DNA of 51,748 bases from Candidatus Pacearchaeota archaeon (GCA_023136775.1 JAGLQO010000004.1:1-51748), one strand, 5' to 3'; shown: positions 1 through 10,390, counted from the first letter of the stretch. Numbers and translations are program-made. Notes: a model not told the origin generated them from the letters alone.

Positions 1-23
1 TTTAGACTAAATCTAATTGATTT

Positions 24-63
24 TTCTTAACGCGCCTGTCCAGAGGACAACCTGTCGCTAAAA
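24..63. repeat. Copy A of structured core repeat (ttcttaacgcgcctgtccagaggacaacctgtcgctaaaa)
   Basis: Exact match to 27709-27749; internal hairpin TGTCC-aga-GGACA. Confidence 0.8.
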
Positions 64-354
64 ATTTTATTTGTGCGGTTCGGAGTGTTTGCTATTTGAG
101 CTGATGGCCTCAAATGGCATGACCCTGGGAGCCCGAGCGAGAGTTTTCCGAGCGATTAAATAGACAAGTCTTTGCAACGGAATGAATTTTATGTTTGGCT
201 TTTTCCATAGCATAATTGGATGAAAGGAGAAGTTGGAGGGAAACTTCAAAATATAAAGAACATTATGGAATACACTAAAAATAATTTTTTAACAGAAGAA
301 GATTTAGAAAAAATAAGAAAGACTTCTAAAAAGATGAAAGAAGTCTTTTAATGA

Positions 355-996
355 TTATTGTAAAATTCTTAAATCTGAACCTAATACTTTGCTTTCGATT
401 TTTTGTAAATGAACGCAAAGTGTACTTGGGGAAATTCCGAGCTCTTTTGATAATTGATTTAAGTTTATTCTTCTTGGGAAATCATAGTATCCTAGATTGA
501 TTGTTGGTTGTAAAATTTCTCTTTGTTTTATCGTAAACAAATCACTAAAATTCATACTCTTTCTTACTTTTGACATTCTCAAGATATCTATTCCCTTGTC
601 TTCAATTGGTATAAGTAAATTATCTGTATCTTCCGCGTTCAAGAAAACTTTTAGTCGTTTGAATTTTTTATTTAATTTTACTGGCCATTCCAGAACACAA
701 TCTATATTTAGCAAGGAGTCGTTTAGTTGTGAAAATTCATCGTGATAATGGAATATGTTTTCATCTGGATTGAATTCATTAAATTTCACGGGAAGACTGA
801 ACTCTTTAATAAATCTCCTAACTTTTGACATATTTGCATTTTCTATTTCCATTAATCCCATGAATTCGCTTTCTCCTGAGGGGTGGGCATTTCTGATTAC
901 AAAAGAAGAATCATTAAATTTATCTGCTAATTTGCACTCCCAAGAATCTGGCATATCTAAATCAAGAGTTAATAGTACGAGGTTGTCGTTATTCAT
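355..996 (-). CDS. HTH_10 (bacterio-opsin activator-like) DNA-binding protein
   Basis: C-terminal FTIKQREILQPTINLGYYDFPRRINLNQLSKELGISPSTLCVHLQKIESKVL fits the archaeal HTH_10 pattern. Confidence 0.8.
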   Translation of the reverse strand: MNNDNLVLLTLDLDMPDSWECKLADKFNDSSFVIRNAHPSGESEFMGLMEIENANMSKVRRFIKEFSLPVKFNEFNPDENIFHYHDEFSQLNDSLLNIDCVLEWPVKLNKKFKRLKVFLNAEDTDNLLIPIEDKGIDILRMSKVRKSMNFSDLFTIKQREILQPTINLGYYDFPRRINLNQLSKELGISPSTLCVHLQKIESKVLGSDLRILQ

Positions 997-1172
997 AATT
1001 AATTTAATATTGTAAATTTTAACTAAATTACTTGAGGGGCTTTTCCCTCTATAAAAAAAAATAAAACTCCTTTATTTTTCAATTCGATAAAAAACATGCA
1101 CTAAAAGTATTGATGCATTATCAAAAGTAAAAAATTAACATCGAACATATTAGTGATAAATAGTATACGAAT

Positions 1173-2963
1173 TTATTCTTTTTCATCGAAAAACATCTTA
1201 TTGTCTTTTTTATCTTGTTCGTAATCTTTCATCCCTAGGGAAATTTGCTCTGCAATCTCATTGACTCCTTGACTAAACATATCCAGATTGCCTTTTGATT
1301 CAATAAATGAATTCATTAATTTTTCTTCTATTTTATTTTTTCCACTTTTTCCCTCTCCATCTAACCCTAAATTAAAAAGAATTATTGGCAACTCCCCTAT
1401 GACCATTCCTACGCAACACATTTTATTTATAATTAAATCTACAACGTGTTCTTCCATTGTGCCTTTTGTGGCGAATGAATAAATATACATATCTCGTTTT
1501 TGTCCAATTCTGTCAAGCCTCCCAATTCTTTGCTCAACACTCATTGGGTTCCATGGCAAATCATAATTGATAAGATTTCTACAGAATTGGAAGTTAAGCC
1601 CTTCTGCTCCAGTGTCTGTTGAAATTAAAATATCTGCTTCTCCGTTCTTGAACGAATTTATTCTAACTGATTTTTCTTCTCTGTCTAATCCTCCCATGAA
1701 CTCAATAATCTTTAATCCGAATGGTTCTAATTTTTCTACGATATAACGAAGGGTTGTTGGATGTCTTGTATAGATAAGGATTTTTTCATCATCACTTCTT
1801 GCTCTTATTTCTTCTACTAAGTCTACCAACTTTTCAATTTTGGAGTCTTTGTTTAAAGTAGCATAATCATCAAGTATACCTTGAGCGAAATCTCGCGTAC
1901 CTTCATGGTAAATCTCGTTGTCAACTATTTTTTGCAAACTTTCAATTGCCGACCTTGAGGAACTTGTTACTTTTGGAAGAATTGCAAATACAATTAAGCG
2001 TCCGTTTATTTCTCTTCCATCTGCTCTAAAATAATTTTCTTTAAGTAGCCTTACAGTATTATCATAAATTGTTTTTTCTTGTTTTGTCATTATTACTGGA
2101 ACAATACATGGTATACGCGACTTATAATCAATGCCGGTTTCACTTCGTTTTCTTCTGACCATTACTTCTTCTAATTTCTTTTTTAATTCATCTGGATTTA
2201 ATGGATGCCTCTTGTTTCCCCTGTATAAAAAGTTCTTTCTGAATTCTTTCATAGTTCCGAGGTGTCCTCTTTTTAGAATATGTAATAAATTATATAATTC
2301 CAATAAATCATTTTGGAAGGGCGTTGCAGTTAGAAGTAGAAATCTTTTCTTTTGAAGTCTGTCAACGAATTTCCATCTAACTGTGTTTCTTTCTTTTAGC
2401 TTATGGGCCTCATCCACAATTACCAGATCCCAATTAATTGAATGGGCATTTTTATGCCTGAATTCTCGCTTTACTTTATCAAAAGTTTTGACTCTGTCAA
2501 TTGAAGCTATTGCAAAATCGAATTTGCTCCAATCTTCAGCTGATTCTATTATATCAAAATTCAAATCAAATTTTTCTTTTAGCTCTTCTACCCACTGATC
2601 AACAAGGCTTGGTGGAGTTAAAATTACGACTTTTTTTAAGAAACCCCTAACAATTCCTTCTTTGATAACGTAAGCTGTTGTGATTGTTTTTCCGAGCCCA
2701 ACTTCGTCTGCTAGCAGGGCGGTTGAATTTAAATCTCTTAGTAATTTTACTGCACCTTCTCTTTGATACGGCAAATCGTAAGCTAAATTTCTTTTAACCA
2801 TTTCGTAAGAAATTAATTCATTGATTTTTGAATCTTCATTTAACTCTTTTGCATCCATTTGAAGTTTAAATAATTCGGATGAGTCAAAACTGCCGTTTTC
2901 AATATCTCCGAATAATTCGGATGATCCGTCTTCAAAATCCTCGTTTACAATAATTTTCACCAT
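1173..2963 (-). CDS. SNF2/HepA-family DNA/RNA helicase
   Basis: LLADEVGLGKT, VIVDEAHK, LTATPFQN, QRIGRLDRIGQ. Start probably at 2963 (MVKIIVNEDF), since the longer ORF overlaps the divergent permease. Confidence 0.85.
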   Translation of the reverse strand: MVKIIVNEDFEDGSSELFGDIENGSFDSSELFKLQMDAKELNEDSKINELISYEMVKRNLAYDLPYQREGAVKLLRDLNSTALLADEVGLGKTITTAYVIKEGIVRGFLKKVVILTPPSLVDQWVEELKEKFDLNFDIIESAEDWSKFDFAIASIDRVKTFDKVKREFRHKNAHSINWDLVIVDEAHKLKERNTVRWKFVDRLQKKRFLLLTATPFQNDLLELYNLLHILKRGHLGTMKEFRKNFLYRGNKRHPLNPDELKKKLEEVMVRRKRSETGIDYKSRIPCIVPVIMTKQEKTIYDNTVRLLKENYFRADGREINGRLIVFAILPKVTSSSRSAIESLQKIVDNEIYHEGTRDFAQGILDDYATLNKDSKIEKLVDLVEEIRARSDDEKILIYTRHPTTLRYIVEKLEPFGLKIIEFMGGLDREEKSVRINSFKNGEADILISTDTGAEGLNFQFCRNLINYDLPWNPMSVEQRIGRLDRIGQKRDMYIYSFATKGTMEEHVVDLIINKMCCVGMVIGELPIILFNLGLDGEGKSGKNKIEEKLMNSFIESKGNLDMFSQGVNEIAEQISLGMKDYEQDKKDNKMFFDEKE

Positions 2964-3183
2964 CTTAGGAAGTTGGGACAAACTTTGTTTAAAAAAATAT
3001 TGACGGTGTACTGGTATTTTTGTTATATAAATACTGTTTATTGATTTTGACGGAAATAATTTGATTCTCGAGATTTTTGGAAATTTCTTGGGTATAATTA
3101 GATTGCTTAGATTTTGATAAATCAAAATCCTTAAAAACAATGTTGCTAACGATAAAATAGGTGATGCTTTAGCAAATAATAAT

Positions 3184-4305
3184 ATGATGAATAAGAAATT
3201 TTTGGCTACGACTTTTACTTTGACTGGTTCCATAATTGGTGCTGGGATTTTGGGACTTCCTTATGTTTTTGCCCAATCAGGACTTCTAATTGGGTTATTT
3301 TGGTTAATAGCTCTCGGAGCCATAATGATTTTTATGAATCTTACTTTGGGTGAAATTACACTTAGAACCAAAGGTAAACATCAGTTGGCTGGTTATGCTG
3401 AAAAATACCTTGGGAAAAAAGGCAAACGGGCTATGTTTTTTATTGTTATATTTGGTATTTATTCCGCACTTTTAGCGTATTTAGTTGGGGAAGGAAATTC
3501 TTTTGCTAGACTAATTCCGTTTAATGTTCCTCCTGTTGTATTTGGAATAATCTTTTGGGTTATTTTGACGTTAATGCTTAGAAAGGGAATGAAAGAACTT
3601 AAAAAAATTGAAACATGGGGTGTTATTGGTATTATTGGTATCGTTTTGGCAATTTTTATTCAATATGTTTTTACTCTTGATATTTCCAATCTTGCTACAA
3701 TTAATCAGGCTAACTTTTTTACTCCGATTGGAGTTGTGTTATTTGCTTTGCTTGGGTTCACATCTATTCCTGAACTTCGAATAGAAATTAAAGGGCAGGA
3801 GAAGCTGTTTAAGAGGGCTGTTATTATTGGAACAGTGATTCCGATTATTTTGTATATTTTATTTAGTATTATATTTATTGGGAAGTTTGGAATTACAGTA
3901 AATGAAGTTGCGACATTGTCTCTTGGTCCATTCGTCACGATTCTTGGGATATTTACAATGCTTACATCTTTTCTTGTGTTGTCTTTTTCACTGCATGACA
4001 TGTTCAAGTATGACCTCAAAACTTCTAATAAGGTTAATTTTTTCTTCACTTCGCTTGTTCCTTTGATATTATATATTTTAGCTGAACAATTTGATTTTAC
4101 TAGTTTTTCTACTATTCTTGGGATTGGGGGAACTGTCTCTGGTGGACTTACTGGAATTATGATTTTACTTATGGCTAGAAAAGCTAAGGCTAAGACTCGA
4201 AGTAAAAACAAAGAGCCTGAAATTAAAATGCCTATTAATTGGTTTATAGTAATAATTCTGTCTCTAGTGTTCATTGCAGCTATTGTCTTGCAATTATCTC
4301 GTTAA
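3184..4305 (+). CDS. Aromatic amino acid permease-like transporter (Trp/Tyr permease family)
   Basis: N-terminal TGSIIGAGILGLPYVFAQSG and about 10 hydrophobic segments. Confidence 0.75.
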   Translation: MMNKKFLATTFTLTGSIIGAGILGLPYVFAQSGLLIGLFWLIALGAIMIFMNLTLGEITLRTKGKHQLAGYAEKYLGKKGKRAMFFIVIFGIYSALLAYLVGEGNSFARLIPFNVPPVVFGIIFWVILTLMLRKGMKELKKIETWGVIGIIGIVLAIFIQYVFTLDISNLATINQANFFTPIGVVLFALLGFTSIPELRIEIKGQEKLFKRAVIIGTVIPIILYILFSIIFIGKFGITVNEVATLSLGPFVTILGIFTMLTSFLVLSFSLHDMFKYDLKTSNKVNFFFTSLVPLILYILAEQFDFTSFSTILGIGGTVSGGLTGIMILLMARKAKAKTRSKNKEPEIKMPINWFIVIILSLVFIAAIVLQLSR

Positions 4306-4437
4306 TTGAATCGGTTATAATTTATAATGAAAAGTAGATTGTTTTGAAATTCATGTTTCTAATAATGGTTATTAAATTATTGTTAAATTTACCGATAATA
4401 ACACCATTAGTACAATAATATTTAAATAATAAAAACT

Positions 4438-6015
4438 TTGTTTTGTTATATGGGAAAAATTGTGACTTTCGGTTTTATTTTTTTATTTTTAGTGATAACG
4501 GCTTCAGTTTTTGCCTATGAATTTTGTGAAGATGGCGTGGTTGGTTCTAAAAATTTAAGGCTGATTTCGGTTGATGATATGTTAAATCAAAACTCGATAG
4601 AGTGGACTTGGGAACCTGAAGAAACTGTTGAGATTGAGGCTCGTGTTGAAAATAAAGATAGTAGTTCTAATAATTATGTTTTGGAAGTTATTTTTGTTAA
4701 TGAAGATGGGAATACTGTAGATTTGGCAAAAGATGATGACGATTTAGAAGTTGATTTTTCTTTATCATCTGGTGAAAGGGAAAGTATTCTGATAAATTTT
4801 GAGGTTAATGAAGATATTGATGAAGATGATTATGATATGTATGTAAAAATGTATAAACATGGTGACGAAGATTTACAATGTGTTGAGAATGAAAAAGAAA
4901 CGGTAACTATTGATAAGGTTGAATTATGTGAAGACGGAAATGTTAAGGCTAGGGATTTAGAAATTACTGATATAACTGATGAGGAAAAAGACAATGATGA
5001 TAAATGGGAATGGTCTCCTGGGAATGATATAGAGATATCTCTTAAGTTAGAGAATAAAGACTACTCAGAAAGAAATTTTGTTGTTGAATTAATTATGCTT
5101 GATGAAAATAATGAAGAGATAACTTTTGCTAAAGATAAAGATAATTTGAAAGAAGAATCCACAATTGACGAAGGAGATGATGACATTTTTAATTTCGATT
5201 TTGAAATAAGGAATGAGCTTGATGCTGGAAGCTATACTTTTTATGCAAAAGCTTACGCGGAAGATGACGGAGACATTTGCACTAGTCTTAGAGCTGAAGA
5301 CGCCGATAATAGGGTTGTGGTAAATATTAATAGAGTTAATAAAAAAGTTATTGTAACTAAGGTTGTTGGACCTACGGAGAGTGAAACAAATGCTGTATTG
5401 ACATATACTGCAACTGTTACTAATATGGGATCTAAGAGCGAAGAAAAAGTGGCTGTCATTGCTTATAATCGATTACTTGGTATTAGGGAAGTTATTGAAA
5501 TTAATAATCTTGATACTGGGGAGGAGCAGAGTGTTGAGTTTAAAATTGAAATTCCATTGATAGCAAAATTAGCTATACATAAGATTTTATTTTCTACGGA
5601 ATACGAATATGATGAAAAGGTGGAGCATTTTCGAAGTAGTTCGGACGAAGACGACGATAAAAAAATTATTTTAACTTTAACGCAAGGGGAATTTGAAGAA
5701 GAAGTTGAAAATGAGACTGGGGAAGTTGAAAATGAGACTGAGAAGGTTGAAATTAATGAAACTTTGTTTGAAGAAGAAATGAGAGGTGAAGAAGAAGTTC
5801 CTGGGGCTGTTATTACTGGGAATGTGGTTGGTAAAACTAGTAAGCCTATTAATTGGTTTGGAATTTTAGTTTTTATTGTATTGGCTGGGGTTGGAGTATT
5901 TTTATTTTTGAAAAAACCAAAAATATTATCATCCCTTAAAAAGACAAAGCCTTACGGCGAAGAACCAATAGTTACACCAAATGTAACAAGAAGATATACA
6001 GCACGATTAAATTAA
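4438..6015 (+). CDS. Putative S-layer / cell-surface protein with two internal repeats and a C-terminal TM anchor
   Basis: N-terminal signal; repeats CEDGVVGSKNLRLISVDD / CEDGNVKARDLEITDITD; C-terminal ITGNVVG...TM...KKPK. Confidence 0.65.
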   Translation: MFCYMGKIVTFGFIFLFLVITASVFAYEFCEDGVVGSKNLRLISVDDMLNQNSIEWTWEPEETVEIEARVENKDSSSNNYVLEVIFVNEDGNTVDLAKDDDDLEVDFSLSSGERESILINFEVNEDIDEDDYDMYVKMYKHGDEDLQCVENEKETVTIDKVELCEDGNVKARDLEITDITDEEKDNDDKWEWSPGNDIEISLKLENKDYSERNFVVELIMLDENNEEITFAKDKDNLKEESTIDEGDDDIFNFDFEIRNELDAGSYTFYAKAYAEDDGDICTSLRAEDADNRVVVNINRVNKKVIVTKVVGPTESETNAVLTYTATVTNMGSKSEEKVAVIAYNRLLGIREVIEINNLDTGEEQSVEFKIEIPLIAKLAIHKILFSTEYEYDEKVEHFRSSSDEDDDKKIILTLTQGEFEEEVENETGEVENETEKVEINETLFEEEMRGEEEVPGAVITGNVVGKTSKPINWFGILVFIVLAGVGVFLFLKKPKILSSLKKTKPYGEEPIVTPNVTRRYTARLN

Positions 6016-6122
6016 AATATTGATATTAGTACTTAAATTTAAAAAGAGGTAATGTGTTTATTGTTTAAGGTTACTGGTTATGAGATTTCTATTAAAATTA
6101 TTAAATAAAACAGGAGGAAAAT

Positions 6123-6650
6123 ATGAAATTGTACGTAGGTAATTTACCTTGGAAAATTGACGATGCATCTCTAAAAGAACTATTTGTTTCTTACGGAGAC
6201 GTTGAAGAAGCTGTTCTAATTAAGGACAAGTTTTCTGGTCGATCTAAAGGATTTGGATTTGTAACTATGACTGATGACGCGGCGGCTAAGAAAGCTATCG
6301 AAGAAATGCATGAAAAAGAAGTTGAGGGGAGACCTTTAACTGTTAGTGAAGCAAAACCAATGGTTCCAAGAGATAATAGTCCAAGAGACGGTGGCTTTAG
6401 GGAACGAGGAAACTCAGCTCCTAGCGAAGCTCCAATGGCAGACCCATCTGAAATCAATGATGTAGTTGAAGACGCTATTGAAGACGAAGCGGCTCCAGAA
6501 GTTGTTGACGAAAATTCTGACGCTGAAGAAGGCGAAGAAAAAATCGAGACAGCTGGGGAAGCTATGGAAGACGCTGAATCTGACGAGCCAGCAGTTGAAG
6601 ACGCTGTTAAGGCAGAAGAGTCAACTGAAGCAGAAGAAGACGCAGAATAA
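6123..6650 (+). CDS. RRM RNA-binding protein with long acidic C-terminal tail
   Basis: RNP2 LYVGNLPW and RNP1 KGFGFVTM; preceded by aggagg. Confidence 0.9.
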   Translation: MKLYVGNLPWKIDDASLKELFVSYGDVEEAVLIKDKFSGRSKGFGFVTMTDDAAAKKAIEEMHEKEVEGRPLTVSEAKPMVPRDNSPRDGGFRERGNSAPSEAPMADPSEINDVVEDAIEDEAAPEVVDENSDAEEGEEKIETAGEAMEDAESDEPAVEDAVKAEESTEAEEDAE

Positions 6651-6760
6651 ATTTATTCTGATTTTTTATTTTTTATTTTTTATTTTTTATTCATGCTGTA
6701 AGTGTAGATGATATAAATATCTCTCGATAGTTTTATAAAACATAATCAAGTTGCTTATAT

Positions 6761-7054
6761 ATGGTGAATAAAAAGAAGGCTGATAAACCTAATGTTACTA
6801 TTAAGAAAGGGAAGAATAAGCCCGATGTTGATATTAAAATTCGAAATCTTGGAAAGGCAATTGGGGAACATAAAAAAGAGGACTCTTGTTGTAAAAATAA
6901 GCATTGTGGAAATTGTTGGATTTTTGGTTCGGCTTTAGCTATGGTTATTTCATACGAAAGAAGTGCTTCTATTCTTTGGGCAATTCTTCATGGAGCACTT
7001 AGTTGGTTTTATATTCTTTTCAGAGCAATGCAGAATTGGGGCTGGATTAACTGA
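6761..7054 (+). CDS. Small membrane protein with CCKNKHCGNC motif
   Basis: Intact ORF with hydrophobic C-terminal half. Confidence 0.55.
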   Translation: MVNKKKADKPNVTIKKGKNKPDVDIKIRNLGKAIGEHKKEDSCCKNKHCGNCWIFGSALAMVISYERSASILWAILHGALSWFYILFRAMQNWGWIN

Positions 7055-7127
7055 ATAATTTTAAAAAAATAAAAATGAACACGTAAAGTCGCGTCCGTAA
7101 AAATAAATGTGCATATTCTTTAGAAAT

Positions 7128-7628
7128 TTATTTCTTAGAATACTTTTTGTCAAGTGCTTTTTCTTTTGCTAAAGTTGCTTTTGAAGGAACTGGTTTTCTT
7201 TTTGTTGAGACTTTTTTCTTCGGAGTGGATTTCTTCACAGGAGCTTTTCTTTTTGTCGTGGTTTTCTTCTTAGCCGCTGACTTTTTTTTCTCACCATCCA
7301 ACCTAAATCCTGATTCTGATGCTTTGAAAGCTTTTGGTTCTTGTCGTAGTAAAGTTTCATTCATTCTATTTGATAAAGATGTTGCTTTTCTCATAGCTGT
7401 TCTAATATCCGAATCTAGCTTTGATAACTCCTTATTCGTTTTAACAACTGAAGAGGTTAGGGTCGCTCTAGAAATTTTTCCAACAGTAAATCTTCTTTTC
7501 TCTTTGTCAAATTCATTCATAACACTTTGTTTTTCGTCTTGACGAGTTCTGATTAATTCACCTTGAGAATTTATTTCCTTAACAAGTTTCTCGAAGGGAG
7601 CTTCGTTCATCATTTTTGCTTGTGCCAT
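7128..7628 (-). CDS. Hypothetical coiled-coil protein with Lys-rich (H1-like) tail
   Basis: KKKSAAKKKTTTKRKAPVKKSTPKKK tail; SD-like aggaggtg upstream on minus strand. Confidence 0.65.
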   Translation of the reverse strand: MAQAKMMNEAPFEKLVKEINSQGELIRTRQDEKQSVMNEFDKEKRRFTVGKISRATLTSSVVKTNKELSKLDSDIRTAMRKATSLSNRMNETLLRQEPKAFKASESGFRLDGEKKKSAAKKKTTTKRKAPVKKSTPKKKVSTKRKPVPSKATLAKEKALDKKYSKK

Positions 7629-7855
7629 TTTGGTTCACCTCCTTTTCAATATTTTAGTATAAGATTAAGGATACTCTAGAAAGGTTTGAAATTATTATAT
7701 TCAGGTTGGCGAATATGTTCGGAAACATAAAGTCTCGTTTTGATAATATGAGATGTTGAATATTGGAAAAAGGTACTGTTGCACTTTCATTAATCTATTA
7801 CAATAATATATATAAATTAAGTATGCGTGAATTTAAAATGATATTTTGTTGAAAA

Positions 7856-8194
7856 ATGAAAAATATCAAACGGGAAAATAGAATGAATTTATTAGATAAA
7901 GAATTTTTGAAAGTAACGCCGTTATTTCCGACTTACGATGATTTGGCTTATTTGATGAAAGATTTGGATACGTATTATGAAAATTGTATGTCAGCAATTT
8001 CATGTGGGGACGCTGAAAGATATCAAGATAATTATATAGCAATAAATCAAACGCATTCTCTTTTATCATATTTAGAAAATAAAAATATTATTTCTGGGAA
8101 TGGAGCTATAGGAAAAATACAGGATAAAATGTTTGTTATCCAGACGTTTAAGCGAGAGTTAGATGAACTAGGAAATCCAATTCCTATAATTTAA
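7856..8194 (+). CDS. Hypothetical protein
   Basis: 112-aa ORF. Confidence 0.45.
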   Translation: MKNIKRENRMNLLDKEFLKVTPLFPTYDDLAYLMKDLDTYYENCMSAISCGDAERYQDNYIAINQTHSLLSYLENKNIISGNGAIGKIQDKMFVIQTFKRELDELGNPIPII

Positions 8195-8249
8195 GATTTG
8201 TTTGTTTTTTGAAAGTTACTTGGCAAATGCTTGGATGGGTCAAGGGGGG

Positions 8250-8585
8250 TTAGAAAACTGGACTATTTCCAACCTTAGGAATAATTAATTTATCTCGCTG
8301 TATCCCCTCATCTGTTGTTATTGAAAAATTTATCACACTTGTAGTGTTTCTAAAATTAATTATATTCGCCCTGAACTCTTTTATTTTAGAAACTTCTATT
8401 ACTTTAGAAAATATTACTTTGAAAAGTTCAGACACATCAAGAAATTCCATACCTACTAAATTTTCACTAGAGTCTAAATCAAAAATAAAATTTCCAGTTT
8501 CTACTGCTCCTGCAGATTTTTTTTCGGAAGAATATGCAAATAAACTGTCATTCTCCTCATCATAATCAATTTCGAATTTTTCATC
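8250..8585 (-). pseudogene. DUF2283-like ORF lacking an in-frame canonical start codon near its 5' end
   Basis: Frame reads DEKFEIDYDEENDSLFAYSSEKKSAGAVETGNFIFDLDSSENLVGMEFLDVSELF...; a stop codon lies immediately upstream. Confidence 0.5.
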
Positions 8586-8598
8586 TTAAGTTTTTATA

Positions 8599-9007
8599 TT
8601 AGTTAAATTGTTTATAAAATTTCGGAGGAGACTCAGAAGATTCTTGAGAAATCTTACTTAAGGTTAAACGAAAGGCTTTTTCCTTTTTGATTAAACTAAT
8701 TAAATCTTCATCCATTTCTTTCTTTTTTATTTTACTTGTAAAACGAGAATAATTAATCATTGAAAATTCGTCCCATAAATATTTTTGTTTTAACATTTTT
8801 ATTATTGGGGTTTTATCTTCGGGATAAGTTATTTTTTCGTATTCCTTTACGGAACATTTTTTGTTGGTTCCAAATAGCATTTCGCTATTATTCTGTTTTG
8901 CAAATTCAATAATTTTTTTTCTTCAATTCTAACTCTTTTTTTGATATTTCTTTCTTCTGAATTTCAAGTTTTTCTAGTTCGTCGATTAAACCATTATCAT
9001 TTGCCAT
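8599..9007 (-). pseudogene. Frameshifted remnant resembling the C-terminal region of a PD-(D/E)XK nuclease-family protein
   Basis: MANDNGLIDELEKLEIQKKEISKKELELKKK | frameshift at T8 8913-8920 | IIEFAKQNNSEMLFGTNKKCSVKEYEKITYPEDKT... Confidence 0.6.
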
Positions 9008-9133
9008 GTTGTACTTATGTAATAATTATACTATTTAAATTTTATACGAATACATTATCTTAAATTAAAATTATTTATCCGATGTTACTTGGCAGATGAT
9101 TTTTAGTTAAGTCGCTTAGAGGGAGAAATTGGA

Positions 9134-9176
9134 ACACGGATTAAGGGGCAGGATTACACGGATTAACACGGATTTT
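9134..9176. repeat. ACGGATT short repeat cluster
   Basis: acacggattaaggggcaggattacacggattaacacggatttt; related clusters at 19238 and 38731. Confidence 0.7.
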
Positions 9177-10140
9177 GTGTGGAGGAGAATATTCGAGTTA
9201 CATAGCTTGTGCTTGGGTGGGTCGGGGAGTTAATCAACTTTTTAATCTCTTGTTGTTGCTTTGATTCGATGACTGATTTCTTCTTGTTTGATTTAATATT
9301 TTTATGTTTATGTTTGTTTGGAATATATTTTTTCTTTTTCTTTTTATGTTTGTTTGTTTCTCTATTTAGCTTGAATCTTAAAGCTGGATGCTTTCCTATA
9401 TTGTACTTCTTAATAGATACTCTTATGTTATGAGAACCACCACATTTTGAACAATCAGAAATTGCCATATTTGCTAATCTATTTACATTGTCTCTTGAAT
9501 AGATATACACATGTTCTCTTTTATGAAAATATATTCTTTCTATTATTTCAGATACTAAGTCGTCCTTAGACGCCCTTTTCTTAGCGAATACTCTCCAGAG
9601 ATGTTTCGATATCATTTCATTCCAAAAAATTGGAAAAATTTCTTTCTTAAATATCTCATCACTTACATCCATGCCTCCCTTCATAGATATCACCGGATAG
9701 ATATCTTGAGTAAAAACATCTCCTGATCTAAGCCAATTATATATTGTCCTGCCTCTTTTTGTAAAATGTCCTGAATTTTTTAAATCGATAATATCTTTTT
9801 CAGTCTCTCTACTCTCATCTTCTTTTACACACATTGCAGCTGCTGCCAAAAGGTGCCCCCTGTCCCTATCGTCAATATACGGAGAAATCTTATCTATTAT
9901 CTTTCTATAATTTTTTTGTGGTAAAATCATAGACAAGATTTCTTCAAAATTATCTTCTCTAGAAAAAAATTTGTTTTCCTTTAAATATTCCTCCACTGAT
10001 TTTATAGCATTTGCCGATAAATACGGGACTACTCTTTTTTGATTTGAAAAATTGCATTTGTTATATTTTGTAGATTTAGCATCTAAGGAAAGTTGCGGTG
10101 TAATGTTCGCTTCTACCTTTACTCCAGAAATATCATTCAT
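9163..10140 (-). CDS. Hypothetical protein with CSKCG zinc-knuckle-like motif and Lys/His-rich tail
   Basis: Start MNDISG overlaps the stop codon of the upstream 85-aa gene. Confidence 0.5.
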   Translation of the reverse strand: MNDISGVKVEANITPQLSLDAKSTKYNKCNFSNQKRVVPYLSANAIKSVEEYLKENKFFSREDNFEEILSMILPQKNYRKIIDKISPYIDDRDRGHLLAAAAMCVKEDESRETEKDIIDLKNSGHFTKRGRTIYNWLRSGDVFTQDIYPVISMKGGMDVSDEIFKKEIFPIFWNEMISKHLWRVFAKKRASKDDLVSEIIERIYFHKREHVYIYSRDNVNRLANMAISDCSKCGGSHNIRVSIKKYNIGKHPALRFKLNRETNKHKKKKKKYIPNKHKHKNIKSNKKKSVIESKQQQEIKKLINSPTHPSTSYVTRIFSSTQNPC

Positions 10141-10390
10141 TAAATAACTTTTTCGCCAAATGAGAACCAAAACAATACGGATTTTCGCAAAAAAGGAGAT
10201 TTGACCCCTTTGCTATATTCCCTATATTGTTAAAAGATAATGACTTCTTGCAACATTCACAAGTAGCCGGGGCACCTAATTCATTTAATATTATTTTTTT
10301 ATCGCCTTCTATTATAATTTCTACCCCAATCCTTCTAAGAATCTCTTCAGTTTGATTTTTTTTAAATACTATTAATCCTTTATTTAACAT
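10133..10390 (-). CDS. Small zinc-ribbon-like protein (CxxC...CxxxxC)
   Basis: CECCKKSLSF...LLFCENPYCFGSH; overlaps the next gene. Confidence 0.5.
   Translation of the reverse strand: MLNKGLIVFKKNQTEEILRRIGVEIIIEGDKKIILNELGAPATCECCKKSLSFNNIGNIAKGSNLLFCENPYCFGSHLAKKLFNE

Noticed and set aside
24-63. Core repeat considered as a known ribozyme (twister, hammerhead, pistol)
   Set aside because: Short conserved hairpin is suggestive, but none of the diagnostic conserved nucleotides could be placed convincingly.
67-249. 60-aa minus ORF
   Set aside because: Lies over repeat family sequence; no protein-like features.
3705-4274. Long antisense ORF inside the permease gene
   Set aside because: Shadow ORF of a well-supported gene.
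9163-10140. RNase P protein Rpr2-like assignment for the CSKCG region
   Set aside because: Only one CxxC pair is visible; similarity too weak to claim.
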